Positions 1 through 8,832 of a stretch of DNA of 64,000 nucleotides are shown one piece after another. The stretch spans positions 558,001-622,000 of the forward strand of contig CBDFFU010000006.1 of assembly GCA_965246875.1 (NCBI GenBank). The letters run 5' to 3'. Every line of letters starts with the position of its first letter. Positions within the stretch are counted from its first letter, which is position 1. The stretch comes from DASWYT01 sp965246875 (lineage in GTDB: Bacteria > Pseudomonadota > Alphaproteobacteria > Micavibrionales > SZUA-601). The notes under the pieces are model-generated. The model saw only the letters and a program-made list of their open reading frames with translations. It had not been told where the DNA came from and ran no database searches. A program made the position numbers and the translations under genes.

Positions 1-1014
1 CTTGGCACCGCTCTGACCGAGCAGCAAATTCAGCTGGCTTGGCAGGTTTCAGGTGCTGATGCCAACGGGTCATCAAGACCGCCAACGCTCTGTTTCGATG
101 GAGACAGTGCTGGCCTCAATGCTGCTTATCGTGCGTTGGATCGCATGTTGCCCTTCCTGACCGCTGACCGTCAGGCGCAGTTTGCCTTCCTGCCGCAAGG
201 GGAAGATCCCGACAGTCTGGTCAAAGCCAACGGGGCCAAAGCGTTCCAAACCATCCTCGACCAGGCCAAAACCGTATTTGATGTGCTGTGGCAGCGCGCC
301 ATCAACGCCCACGGCACGTCCACCCCCGAAGCGCAGGCCAAAATTCAGACAGACATCAATGAAAGCATTGGCTTAATGACCGATAAAGCCTTGCAAGGCG
401 CTTATGGCAGTGAAATGTGGAACCGCCTCAAACAATTGCGCAAGCCGGCCTTTGTCCCTTTCGCCAAGGGCTACAGCCGCACGGCTCCGGTGCATCACCC
501 GGTTGCCATGACGTCACCCAAACAGGTTGGCAAGGATAATCTGCAAACACAAATTTTGTTCGCCACCATCATCAATCATCCGTTCCTGTTGACCGATCAC
601 CGGGGTGATTTTGCCCAGGTGCCGATGCCCGATGGCGACCATGAAAACACCTTCCACGATCTGCAACATGCGATCCTGGAGTGGGAGCCAAACACTGCAT
701 CCGCCACACCCAACCAAAATGACACAGACCCGCGGGAAAATCTGCTGGAATACTTGTCAAACCAAGGGTTTGACCCTATTGTTAACCACCTGTTGACCGA
801 ACGCATTTATAAACATGCGAGGTTCGCCAGATTAACGGCAGAGCCGACCGATGTGCTGGAGGGCTGGCACAATGTGTGGAACGCCATACAAAAAGATCGG
901 GTGCAACTCGACGTAACGGAAATGAAACGACTGGCCAAAGATTCCCTGACCCATGCCGAACGCTTGTGGGAATTGAAACGCCAGGAACTGCAAGGTGAAG
1001 ACGACCCGTATTAA
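1..1014 (+). CDS. dnaG: DNA primase DnaG, C-terminal part (5' end outside window)
   Basis: DnaG makes the RNA primers for replication at the fork with the DnaB helicase. The frame is open from base 1, so the gene starts upstream. Its first codons read LGTALTEQQ and then CFDGDSAG, the TOPRIM metal-binding DxD signature of bacterial primases. The remaining ~280 residues are the less conserved C-terminal helicase-interacting part, ending in a Glu/Asp-rich tail. The zinc finger and RNA polymerase core lie outside the window. The gene sits 64 bp upstream of rpoD in the same direction, the classic macromolecular-synthesis arrangement. Identification rests on the TOPRIM motif plus this neighbour. 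Confidence 0.95.
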   Translation, partial: LGTALTEQQIQLAWQVSGADANGSSRPPTLCFDGDSAGLNAAYRALDRMLPFLTADRQAQFAFLPQGEDPDSLVKANGAKAFQTILDQAKTVFDVLWQRAINAHGTSTPEAQAKIQTDINESIGLMTDKALQGAYGSEMWNRLKQLRKPAFVPFAKGYSRTAPVHHPVAMTSPKQVGKDNLQTQILFATIINHPFLLTDHRGDFAQVPMPDGDHENTFHDLQHAILEWEPNTASATPNQNDTDPRENLLEYLSNQGFDPIVNHLLTERIYKHARFARLTAEPTDVLEGWHNVWNAIQKDRVQLDVTEMKRLAKDSLTHAERLWELKRQELQGEDDPY

Positions 1015-1078
1015 CCGCTTTGTACCCCCCTTTAAAAATTTTGCTTTGCCAAAATGACTGTGAAAGATAGACCCCACG

Positions 1079-3040
1079 ATGGTTGCTAAAAAAGATTTAA
1101 ACGACACCATGATCGACGAGTCCAACGATGACGCCGGCGCGCCAATGGCCGAAAAAATCACGAAGGCCGTCAAGCGCATGATCGAACGTGGTAAGACCCG
1201 CGGTTACATCACCTACAACGCGTTGAACAAAACGCTGCCGGACGATCAATATACCTCCGAACAGATCGAAGACATCATGTCGATGCTCTCCGATATGGGC
1301 ATCAACGTGATTGACAGCGAAGAGGAAGAAGAAGACGAAGCGGCAGACAGCGCCGCAGATAGCGACGAAGACGGTGGCAAGCCACGTGGCAATGTCGAAG
1401 ACAGCTCAAGCCGCACCGACGACCCGGTCCGCATGTATTTGCGCGAAATGGGAACGGTCGATCTGCTCTCCCGCGAAGGTGAAATTGCGTTAGCCAAACG
1501 GATTGAAGCCGGCCGCGAAACCATGATCAACGGCATCTGCGAAAGCCCGATGGCTATTCGCGCGATTATCGGCTGGCACGATGCGCTTGAAGAAGGCCGC
1601 ATCTTGTTGCGCGACGTTATCGACCTCGAAGCGACCTACAGCGCCGACCATGGCGGTGGCCCGGTCACCCCACCGGTTGTGGCTCCTGCGCGTGATCGCG
1701 ATCTGGAACTGGCAGCCAGCGGTGAAGAAGGCGAAGGCGAGGGCATCGAAGAAGAAGCCGACGAAATGGCGTTGTCATTCTCCGCCATGGAAGCTGAAAT
1801 TCGCCCGCAGGTTCTCGAAAGCTTTACGGCCATTCACAAGATTTACAAGGAACTGTCAAAGGTTCAACAGCAACGCGTACAGACCATTTCGGAAGGCAAA
1901 AAACCGACCCCGAATGTCGAGAAGAAATTTTTCGATCTGAAAACACGCCTCGTTGAGTTGATGCAGAAAACCTATCTCAACCCGCACCGGTTCCAGGAAT
2001 TGATCGGCCAGCATTACACGCTCAACCGCCGCCTGGTGACGCTGGAAGGCAAGATGTTGCGTCTGGCGATTGATAATGGCGTGAAGCGTGACGAATTTCT
2101 GGACGTGTATTACAAAAACGATCACGACAAAAACTGGATCGATCATCTGGCTGTAGCCAACCCGAAACACAAAGGCTGGGTTGCCTTTGCCACCAAGAAA
2201 TCGGATGTCGAAAAAGTGCAGGGCGAGATCAACGAGATTATTGATGAATCCGGCCTGCCCATTCCGGAATTCCGCCGGATTGTTACGATGATTCAAAAAG
2301 GCGAAAAAGAAATGAATCGCGGCAAGAAAGAAATGATCGAGGCTAACTTGCGTCTCGTGATTTCGCTGGCCAAGAAATACACCAACCGCGGTTTGCAATT
2401 CCTGGATTTGATCCAGGAAGGCAATATCGGTTTGATGAAGGCGGTGGATAAATTCGAATACCGCCGCGGTTATAAATTCTCGACCTATGCCACCTGGTGG
2501 ATTCGTCAGGCCATCACGCGTTCGATCGCGGATCAGGCGCGCACCATTCGGATTCCGGTGCACATGATCGAAACGATCCACAAGATCGTGCGGACTTCGC
2601 GCCAGATGCTCAATGACATCGGCCGCGAACCGACACCGGAAGAGCTGGCCGCACGTTTGCACATGCCACTGGAAAAAGTCCGCAAGGTCATGAAAATCGC
2701 CAAGGAGCCGGTCTCGCTGGAAACACCTGTCGGTGACGAGGAAGACTCCCAGCTGGGCGATTTCATCGAAGACAAAAACGCCGTCCAACCGCTGGAAGCT
2801 GCCATCATCGGCAACCTCCGCGAAACTGTGACGCGTGTGCTGTCAAGTTTGACGCCACGCGAAGAACGTGTCCTGCGCATGCGCTTCGGCATCGGTATGA
2901 ACACCGACCACACGCTGGAAGAGGTGGGCCAACAATTCACCGTGACGCGTGAACGGATTCGTCAGATCGAAGCGAAAGCCTTGCGGAAGCTGAAGCATCC
3001 GTCGAGGTCGAAGAAGTTGCGGAGTTTCTTGGATACTTAA
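1079..3040 (+). CDS. rpoD: RNA polymerase primary sigma factor RpoD (sigma-70)
   Basis: Housekeeping sigma factor directing RNA polymerase to most promoters; 653 residues, normal for alphaproteobacterial RpoD. Region 1.1 is at the N-terminus (VKRMIERGKTRGYITYNALN), followed by an acidic stretch around residues 80-100. Region 1.2 follows (DPVRMYLREMGTVDLLSREG), then a long non-conserved region with a second acidic patch. Region 2 carries the -10 recognition and melting sequence (NLRLVISLAKKY, IQEGNIGLMKAVDKF, YATWWIRQAI). Regions 3 and 4 end in the -35 helix-turn-helix (TLEEVGQQFTVTRERIRQIE) near the C-terminus. The ATG is the first in frame after dnaG. It converges on the foreign RM pair with only 17 bp between stop codons, and I see no clear terminator there. 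Confidence 0.98.
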   Translation: MVAKKDLNDTMIDESNDDAGAPMAEKITKAVKRMIERGKTRGYITYNALNKTLPDDQYTSEQIEDIMSMLSDMGINVIDSEEEEEDEAADSAADSDEDGGKPRGNVEDSSSRTDDPVRMYLREMGTVDLLSREGEIALAKRIEAGRETMINGICESPMAIRAIIGWHDALEEGRILLRDVIDLEATYSADHGGGPVTPPVVAPARDRDLELAASGEEGEGEGIEEEADEMALSFSAMEAEIRPQVLESFTAIHKIYKELSKVQQQRVQTISEGKKPTPNVEKKFFDLKTRLVELMQKTYLNPHRFQELIGQHYTLNRRLVTLEGKMLRLAIDNGVKRDEFLDVYYKNDHDKNWIDHLAVANPKHKGWVAFATKKSDVEKVQGEINEIIDESGLPIPEFRRIVTMIQKGEKEMNRGKKEMIEANLRLVISLAKKYTNRGLQFLDLIQEGNIGLMKAVDKFEYRRGYKFSTYATWWIRQAITRSIADQARTIRIPVHMIETIHKIVRTSRQMLNDIGREPTPEELAARLHMPLEKVRKVMKIAKEPVSLETPVGDEEDSQLGDFIEDKNAVQPLEAAIIGNLRETVTRVLSSLTPREERVLRMRFGIGMNTDHTLEEVGQQFTVTRERIRQIEAKALRKLKHPSRSKKLRSFLDT

Positions 3041-3057
3041 AGTTGAAGAAACCTGAG

Positions 3058-3669
3058 CTAAGGCGCAACTCCGACTAAAACTAAGGGTACCGCAGGAATC
3101 CCGCGGCCCTGTCTAATAAGGTTATACAATTCTCCCTCGTAATAACCAGGACCAGAAGACATATGTGCTTGTAGTTCTTTCATGGGAAGAATTTCGATCC
3201 CTAAATCAATTACATCTCCGACATAAAATGCCATATGTTTTACAAATAAATCAAAAGCTACAAATGCGTATTTACCAAATTGAACTTCTACAGCTACCCT
3301 ATCTTTAACAAAATCCGTCTGGTTATAAGAAAAAATGGGAGTTTCTCCAGAATCTTCAATTTCTTTCTTTTGCTCAGAAGTTTCTAAATTCATAGTCTTT
3401 CTAATTAGTTTTGCGTCTTTCGTAACCCAGTAAGATGTGCGCGATTCTTTCCAATCTCTGCCATCAAAAGCATCTTTCATGGCTTTGTTAATTTCTATGG
3501 GTGAGTAAAGTTCTTTACCCATCATAGTTTTTTCTTTTGATATTTTGGTTTTATATTTCTGTGCATCAATACATGCAACCACATCTTTGATTTCTTGCCA
3601 AAGATGTGGTTTGTGAACGAGCAAATACTCAAGGCCATTCAAATGTGAATATGTTTCTACAATTCTCAT
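3058..3669 (-). CDS. Type II restriction endonuclease, BglII/BstYI family (predicted R^GATCY)
   Basis: Cuts unmethylated DNA; partner of the adjacent methyltransferase. The 203-residue protein resembles, from memory, the thermophile enzyme BstYI nearly end to end: same length, MRIVE..SHLNGLEY at the start, a shared SYNQTDFVKDRVA..VQFGKY segment, and GGELYN-like EGELYNLIRQGRG.P near the end. The catalytic set of this family is visible as D119, E128 and Q130 in the segment DFVKDRVAVEVQFGKY. BstYI recognises RGATCY, so the same target is predicted here but not shown. Its ATG directly follows the methyltransferase stop (TAA-ATG), so the two are co-transcribed. Base composition is far more AT-rich than the flanking rpoD, indicating acquisition by transfer. 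Confidence 0.9.
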   Translation of the reverse strand: MRIVETYSHLNGLEYLLVHKPHLWQEIKDVVACIDAQKYKTKISKEKTMMGKELYSPIEINKAMKDAFDGRDWKESRTSYWVTKDAKLIRKTMNLETSEQKKEIEDSGETPIFSYNQTDFVKDRVAVEVQFGKYAFVAFDLFVKHMAFYVGDVIDLGIEILPMKELQAHMSSGPGYYEGELYNLIRQGRGIPAVPLVLVGVAP

Positions 3670-4656
3670 TTATTGCCCGCCATTTGGTAAACTGGGATCG
3701 TAAATAGGAGTATGAATCTCTCTTGTTTTAAGAAGACCTTTTTCTAAAGCTTCAACTCTCTCAACAGCAATTTGAAAATACTCTTTTGAAATATCGCACC
3801 CCATACCTACTCTATCATTCTTAACGGCAGCGATTATCGAAGAGCCAACACCCATATAAGGGTCAAAAACTTTCTGACCTTTTTGAGTCATAGATAAAAT
3901 AAGTCTCTCCACCAATTCAACAGGGAACTGACAGGGATGAATCGTTTTTTCAACATGATTGCTTTTTACATTTGGAATATTCCAAACATCACCTGGATTT
4001 TTTCCTAGTGGATTACTTGATAGTTGACCTTTTTTAGGTCCTTTGTAGTATTTTTTCCCAGGGTATTTTGTTGGAACTCTAATTAAATCAACATCAAATG
4101 TATAACTGTTTTCTTTGGTAAACCAAAGTATAGTTTCATGCCTACCGGAAAGACGTTTCGTACAGTGTAATCCATGTCCAAATTGCCAAACGATTCTGTT
4201 TCGTAACTTTAATCCTGCTTCTTTAAAAATAGGATATAGAATAATATCTAATGGATAAATTTCTCCGTTATCAATATGGTTTCCAACTTGCCAACAAATG
4301 GATCCATTAGGAGCTAAAAGCTCAACACATTTTTTTATAACTTTTTTTTGATCCTCTATGTATGCATCGAGTGACTTTTTAGCTTCATAAGATTTTCCAA
4401 TGTTATAGGGAGGAGAAGTAACAATTAAATCTATACTTTCCTTTGCAAGACTATTCATAAATTGTAGGTTATCTTGACACGCTAACATATGACTATGTTT
4501 CTGTTCGATTAACTTAACAGAGTTTTTAATAGAGGGTTTTTTTATATTTTTAGTGGCTTGGCTAAAGCTATAAGGGCTTTGAGTGCTAGTTATATTTATA
4601 ATAGATTTTGTTGTATTAATTTTGTCGGAATATTTTTTGATTGCTTGAGCTTTCAT
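3670..4656 (-). CDS. DNA methyltransferase of the BstYI-like RM system (beta-class, SPPY type)
   Basis: Protects the host site from the neighbouring nuclease. Motif IV is TSPPYN at about residues 80-85, and the AdoMet-binding motif I appears later as FDPYMGVGSS at 264-273. This IV-to-I order is the beta class. An SPPY motif is typical of amino (N4-cytosine or, less often, N6-adenine) methyltransferases; methyltransferases paired with BglII-like enzymes are often N4-cytosine, so that is the favoured guess. Residues 1-56 are Lys/Ser-rich and poorly conserved; M57 could be an alternative start. The gene is AT-rich, lies first in a two-gene operon with the nuclease, and has a 180-bp AT-rich upstream region with no control-protein gene. 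Confidence 0.92.
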   Translation of the reverse strand: MKAQAIKKYSDKINTTKSIINITSTQSPYSFSQATKNIKKPSIKNSVKLIEQKHSHMLACQDNLQFMNSLAKESIDLIVTSPPYNIGKSYEAKKSLDAYIEDQKKVIKKCVELLAPNGSICWQVGNHIDNGEIYPLDIILYPIFKEAGLKLRNRIVWQFGHGLHCTKRLSGRHETILWFTKENSYTFDVDLIRVPTKYPGKKYYKGPKKGQLSSNPLGKNPGDVWNIPNVKSNHVEKTIHPCQFPVELVERLILSMTQKGQKVFDPYMGVGSSIIAAVKNDRVGMGCDISKEYFQIAVERVEALEKGLLKTREIHTPIYDPSLPNGGQ

Positions 4657-4835
4657 AACTTACATCTCCGGCTAATGTTAGTCTTGATTATATGGATGTT
4701 ATATTCAAACGCAATCAAATTACTCGCTTCCCAAAATATATCTGTATAATTATTATCTTGAAATATAAAACAATCTAAGATTATTTGTTTGATTAATAAA
4801 TTAGATTAACGCGGGCCTGTCACACCCGCGCCAAC

Positions 4836-5255
4836 TTACTTCCTCCCACCCTTCGCCACACGCCCACCACTAAACCCAATCGCACAACCTTTCTTCCGCG
4901 AGGCCGCTTCCAGCGCATCGAACTCGCCTTTCAATCGCGCGTATTCGGCGGCTTGTGGGGTGTTGCCGTCGAGGAAGAAGAGAGTGGGCCAGAGCAAGAT
5001 CAGGCCGACGCCCATTTGCACGCTGTCGGTGCTGGCCTGGTCGTCGACGACGGCGCCGACTTCGGAGGCTTTGCGCGACACGGCGGCCATCTCCTCCTCG
5101 ATCTGTTTGCACGTATAAGAATTATACTCCATCGGCGACACATATTGTGGGGAGATGTCTTCGGTGTGATGCGCGCACGCGGCAACGGACATGCCGAGCA
5201 ACAGGACAGACACAAATCGAACGGGGGCTTGTTTAAAAGAGAGTGATTGTTTCAC
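4836..5255 (-). CDS. Small lipoprotein of unknown function
   Basis: The 139-residue product has a type II signal peptide: basic MKQSLSFKQAPVRF, hydrophobic VSVLLLGMSVAA and lipobox VAAC, so the mature protein starts at a lipidated cysteine near residue 27. A conserved-looking segment TCKQIEEEM..VSRKASEV follows, then a hydrophobic stretch (GVGLILLWPTLFFLDG) and a helical C-terminus with one further cysteine. The layout resembles small lipoproteins found widely in proteobacteria without a known function. Start is GTG at 5255, supported by AGGAG 9-10 nt upstream. That Shine-Dalgarno is complementary to the 3' strand of the structured leader, suggesting translational control. Confidence 0.75.
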   Translation of the reverse strand: MKQSLSFKQAPVRFVSVLLLGMSVAACAHHTEDISPQYVSPMEYNSYTCKQIEEEMAAVSRKASEVGAVVDDQASTDSVQMGVGLILLWPTLFFLDGNTPQAAEYARLKGEFDALEAASRKKGCAIGFSGGRVAKGGRK

Positions 5256-5281
5256 TGGTTATAACTCCTGACTTTGGTGTC

Positions 5282-5452
5282 GGGGAGTTAGAAAACCTAC
5301 TACATGAGAGGCCGCATTAGCCTTTACCCGTTGCCGGGTTGGACATACGCCAATGCCTCCCCGACGCAAAGATCGAGGAGCATGAGTAACGGTCATACTT
5401 ATGCCGCATGTAGTAGAGGTTTCTAAGGCCCCAAAGCCAAACAGATTGGCTT
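5282..5452 (-). ncRNA. Structured leader RNA, copy A (possible riboswitch-like element)
   Basis: Read on the minus strand, a small hairpin (AAGCCAA/UUGGCUU, 5452-5434) precedes a long P1 stem. The P1 5' arm is 5432-5407 and the 3' arm 5306-5282, including UUAGAAACC with GGUUUUCUAA and UACUACAUG with CAUGUAGUA. Inside are a hairpin CUCCUCGA/UCGGGGAG and a stem GCAUU/AAUGC. That last stem encloses a conserved internal loop (GGCGUAUGUCCAA ... GGGUAAAGGCU). A second, diverged copy lies at 29294-29453 with compensatory changes in the stems. The 3' arm contains UAACUCC (5290-5284), complementary to GGAGUUA (5268-5262), which covers the lipoprotein's Shine-Dalgarno. No known Rfam family was recognised. 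The structure is inferred by eye. Confidence 0.6.
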
Positions 5453-5508
5453 CACAATTACGCTAACCGCGAATCAACAGGGATGCAAGGAATTAAGGAG
5501 ATGCGCGT

Positions 5509-5970
5509 TTAAGCTGGCAAAACTTTGGCAACAGACTCCGCGGCATTGGCGCGGCGTAATGGGTCGAGGAAATGCTTGGTGCGTTTGAACGCATCCTGAC
5601 GGCTGTCTGCGTTTTGCACTGCAATAGCGTTTTTGTTAGCTTCAAACTGTTCTGCAGCCATTGGCGTCCATTTTTTATGCTGGCGCAATTGTTGATGCCG
5701 TTTGTGCAGTTTTTCGAAAGGCGAATTGTCACTTGCAATAAAATCGACGCTGTATTTGACCACAGGCGATAACGCAAATCCCAGTCCAACCCCAATTGCC
5801 AGGCCAGTCCAGCCTTTTCCGGCAAAGACACCAAGAAGTGCGCCATACCATGTGTTGGCATAGGCGGCCCCTGCCATGTCATCGGAAAATTGAATGGCTT
5901 GGGAGGTGATATTGTGCCAATGGCGCGCAGGAGCTTGAATTAAAGCTTTATCGATAAGGGTATCCATCAT
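5509..5970 (-). CDS. Hypothetical protein with a glycine-rich hydrophobic segment
   Basis: Not recognised. The 153-residue protein has an N-terminal helical part (MMDTLIDKALIQAPARHWHN). It is followed by a glycine/alanine-rich hydrophobic stretch of about 35 residues (GALLGVFAGKGW..LAIGVGLGFALSPVVKYSV) that could form one or two membrane-associated helices. The C-terminus is charged and probably helical (KLHKRHQQLRQHKKW and later DAFKRTKHFLDPLRRA). Two consecutive ATG codons (5970 and 5967) follow the weak ribosome-binding sequence GAAAGA. It is the gene immediately upstream of the structured leader and could share a transcript with the lipoprotein. Codon use fits the flanking chromosome. Confidence 0.65.
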   Translation of the reverse strand: MMDTLIDKALIQAPARHWHNITSQAIQFSDDMAGAAYANTWYGALLGVFAGKGWTGLAIGVGLGFALSPVVKYSVDFIASDNSPFEKLHKRHQQLRQHKKWTPMAAEQFEANKNAIAVQNADSRQDAFKRTKHFLDPLRRANAAESVAKVLPA

Positions 5971-6124
5971 GATCTTTCAGAAAAATGGTCTGAAACGGCA
6001 TGCTATAAATTTCATGTCGCTTTTAATAACCATATTATTAAATATGTCTCATCTGTCAACATCCTGTTCATTGACGGCAGGCTGACATTGCGGTTTGATT
6101 AAACTACGTTTTCAGGATTAACCC

Positions 6125-7519
6125 ATGCCCAAAACCGCCACCACCGCATTCGACAAAATCGCTCTTGACGTTATCGACACGTGGCTGGCCTACCGCATCC
6201 GGCACACCGATTTGCCCGGCGTGCAAATTTGCATTCGCAAAAAGGGTACGGTGATTTTCTCCAAAGCCTATGGCGTGGCCAATACAAAAACCAAACGTGC
6301 ATTGAAAACAACCGATCTGTTCCACATCGCGTCACATTCCAAAATGTTCACCTCCTGTGCATTGCTGATGTTGCAAGAGCAGGAACGTTTGAATATTGCC
6401 GATAAAATCGTCACTTACATTCCCGAACTGCGCCAACATGCAGACAAACGTTTTAAAGACATCACGATCCGCGATTTGCTGTCGAACCGCTCGGGCATTT
6501 TCCGTGACGGTGTCGATTGCGAATTCTGGCGCCTGCAAAAACCGTTTTTGAACAAAAAGCGATTGCTGGATGAGGTCCTGTCTACCGACCTGATTTATGA
6601 GCCGAACACCCATACAAAATATTCCAATATCGGCCATTCATTACTCGGGCTGATTATTGAACAGGTCACAGGCCAATCGTATGCCGATGCATTAAATGAC
6701 TTGGTTTTAAGAAAATTAAAAACTAAAAATCTGCTGCCCGATTATCGCACCGATACCAAACACAGTTTTGCCGATGGTCACAGTCGTCCTTACAACAATC
6801 AGCCACGTCAGACATTCAAACACGCTGCTGCCGCTGCGATGGCATCAGCAACGGGATTTTGTGGCACAGCAGGAGATACCAGTTTGTTTCTCTATCAGTT
6901 TCTCTATGGAACACAATTGATTTCAAAAGCCAGTCAAAAAGAATTGATGAATTTGTTGTGGCCTATTCAAAACAGCAAGACCGAAACATATGGTTTAGGC
7001 TTAGACGTCGAAAACGATAAGGACAGTGTATACATGGGGCATGGCGGTGGTTACCCCGGCTATACCACGCAAACACACTCTGTTAAAGATACAGATTTTA
7101 TCATCAGTGCATTCATCCATACGAATGTAGGATTCAGTATGGATATCATAAAATTCTGCTCGTCGCTTTTCAAGAAAATGGACAGTTATTTTAAAGAAAA
7201 AAAACCAAAAAATATCACGATTAGCCCGATCATGTTGAATAATTGGAACAGTCAATTGTATGTATTGGGCAAAGACAAAGCCTTGCGTTTTGATCTCGAC
7301 AGCTGGAACCCGCTATCCAGCGTTGCGGAACTGACAGCGAAAGGTAAAAATATATATCTGGATGAGAAGGAAAAGGGCTATAATTATCCGGGGGAACACA
7401 AGGTCTTGTTTTATGATGCAACGAAGAAAATCAAATCTATTAAAGTTGGCGGCTCATCAATTGCGACAGAACAGGATTTCTTGAAAAAGACCTTGCCGAA
7501 AATGTTGGCGCGCGATTGA
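6125..7519 (+). CDS. Serine beta-lactamase-like hydrolase (class C / PBP4* family)
   Basis: Penicillin-binding-protein-fold serine hydrolase (Beta-lactamase, PF00144-like), 464 residues. The catalytic SxxK is S70-H-S-K73, the second motif is Y166-S-N168, and the third is H306-G-G in the sequence MGHGGGYPGY. These are the three active-site elements of the family. No clear signal peptide is seen, so the enzyme may be cytoplasmic. A C-terminal ~110-residue tail after the catalytic domain contains repeated lysine-rich beta-like segments. Members hydrolyse esters, peptides or beta-lactams, so the substrate cannot be told from sequence. The start ATG is 10 nt after TCAGGATTA, a plausible ribosome-binding site. 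Confidence 0.88.
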   Translation: MPKTATTAFDKIALDVIDTWLAYRIRHTDLPGVQICIRKKGTVIFSKAYGVANTKTKRALKTTDLFHIASHSKMFTSCALLMLQEQERLNIADKIVTYIPELRQHADKRFKDITIRDLLSNRSGIFRDGVDCEFWRLQKPFLNKKRLLDEVLSTDLIYEPNTHTKYSNIGHSLLGLIIEQVTGQSYADALNDLVLRKLKTKNLLPDYRTDTKHSFADGHSRPYNNQPRQTFKHAAAAAMASATGFCGTAGDTSLFLYQFLYGTQLISKASQKELMNLLWPIQNSKTETYGLGLDVENDKDSVYMGHGGGYPGYTTQTHSVKDTDFIISAFIHTNVGFSMDIIKFCSSLFKKMDSYFKEKKPKNITISPIMLNNWNSQLYVLGKDKALRFDLDSWNPLSSVAELTAKGKNIYLDEKEKGYNYPGEHKVLFYDATKKIKSIKVGGSSIATEQDFLKKTLPKMLARD

Positions 7520-7654
7520 TCGGCATATTACACTTATATGTTCCTTATATGTTTTTTGGAAACCTCTATCGTAAAGCTATGAGCATGGCGGCACAGTGGT
7601 GACAATTATCCAACCCATATAGGCTGGATTTAACCACCAAAAAGAAAGATTCCC

Positions 7655-8779
7655 ATGCCATTTTTTCCGCGCGCCGCAATGACCTTGACGGCGATAGCTT
7701 TGACAACAGGCGCAATTGCCGCTTGTTCCCATCAATCTTATCAAACGGATATGACGTCATCGACGTCTTCATCCTCCACGCATTATAATAGCCAGCAAAT
7801 GGCGATGGCGACACCGGATGCGGACATGCAGAAAGTGCTGGATGCACAAGCAAGCCTCAAGCCAAAGCCGATTGAAACATTAACAGCAGCACAAGCCCGT
7901 TTGCAGCCAACACCGGCTGACGGCGTCAAAAAAATCATGCGCCAGATGGGCAAAAACCCGAATGCTTCAATGGGCATTATGACTAAAAACATCATGGTTA
8001 GCGGCGGTGCCGGCACTATTCCGGCGCGTTTGTATTGGCCAAAAGACGCCAAGAAATCGGATAAACCGTTACCGGTTGTGGTGTATTATCACGGCGGTGG
8101 CTGGGTCATTGCCACCAATGATACCTATGATGCAACGCCACGTTCACTGTCAAAACAATTGAACGCCTTGGTAGTATCTGTTGAATACCGCAAAGCACCC
8201 GAGCATAAGTTTCCGGCAGCCCACGATGACGCCTTTGCTGTATATAAATGGACACTGAAAAATGCTGGTAAATATCATGGTAATAGCGGCAAAATTGCGC
8301 TAGTTGGTGAATCCGCTGGTGGCAATTTAGCGATCAACACGGCGATCAAAGCCCGTGATGCCGGTATCCAGATGCCGGGTTATGAAGCATTGATTTATCC
8401 GGTTGCAGGTGTTGACATGAATACGCCATCCTACATCGAAAATGCCAATGCCAAGCCATTGAACAAGGCGATGATGGGTTGGTTTGTCAAAAACACAATC
8501 CGCACACCGGCGGATAAAACAGACCCGCGTCTGGATATTGTCGGTCGTGCTGATCTGCGTGATTTGCCGCCAACAACCATAATTACTGCGCAAATTGATC
8601 CATTGCGCAGCGATGGTGAAATGCTGGCCGATAAGCTGGCAAAAGCGGGCGTGCCGGTTGAGTATGAATCTTATAATGGTGTGACACATGAATTTTTTGG
8701 CATGGCACCACTGGTGGGAAATGCGAAAGATGCACAGTTCATCGTTGTACGTGATTTGACGAAAGCATTGGATTTATAA
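7655..8779 (+). CDS. Lipoprotein alpha/beta hydrolase, hormone-sensitive-lipase-like esterase
   Basis: The 374-residue protein starts with a signal peptide ending in lipobox IAAC (about residue 23), so it is probably anchored to a membrane facing the periplasm. After a Ser/Thr/Gln-rich linker, the esterase domain shows the HSL-family oxyanion motif YYHGGGW. It also has the nucleophile elbow GESAGGN, the acid-residue region AQIDPLRSDG and the histidine in GVTHEFFG. All members of the triad are therefore present. The family cleaves short acyl esters, but the substrate here is unknown. A strong bidirectional terminator lies 25 nt after the stop. It follows the beta-lactamase-like gene in the same direction, separated by 135 bp. 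Confidence 0.9.
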   Translation: MPFFPRAAMTLTAIALTTGAIAACSHQSYQTDMTSSTSSSSTHYNSQQMAMATPDADMQKVLDAQASLKPKPIETLTAAQARLQPTPADGVKKIMRQMGKNPNASMGIMTKNIMVSGGAGTIPARLYWPKDAKKSDKPLPVVVYYHGGGWVIATNDTYDATPRSLSKQLNALVVSVEYRKAPEHKFPAAHDDAFAVYKWTLKNAGKYHGNSGKIALVGESAGGNLAINTAIKARDAGIQMPGYEALIYPVAGVDMNTPSYIENANAKPLNKAMMGWFVKNTIRTPADKTDPRLDIVGRADLRDLPPTTIITAQIDPLRSDGEMLADKLAKAGVPVEYESYNGVTHEFFGMAPLVGNAKDAQFIVVRDLTKALDL

Positions 8780-8803
8780 ACCAGATCGAAGGTGAAATAA
8801 AAA

Positions 8804-8827
8804 GGGAGCTTAAAAGCTCCCTTTTTT
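8804..8827. terminator. Bidirectional Rho-independent terminator
   Basis: A 7-bp stem GGGAGCT/AGCTCCC with loop TAAA is flanked by A-rich sequence on the left and TTTTTT on the right, so it can end transcription of the esterase gene (+) and of creA (-). Confidence 0.9.
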
Positions 8828-8832
8828 GTATG

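Noticed and set aside
1856..2788. Long minus-strand frame inside rpoD
   Set aside because: It is a shadow of the highly conserved rpoD coding sequence, with no motif of its own.
5282..5452. Leader A as a c-di-GMP-I or M-box riboswitch on the plus strand
   Set aside because: The plus strand has ACGCAAAG and ACGCCAAUG fragments, but copy B lacks the first, the rest of the consensus is missing, and G-U pairs favour the minus strand.
5282..5452. Integron attC-like recombination sites
   Set aside because: The GTTRRRY/RYYYAAC core boxes are not present at the ends.
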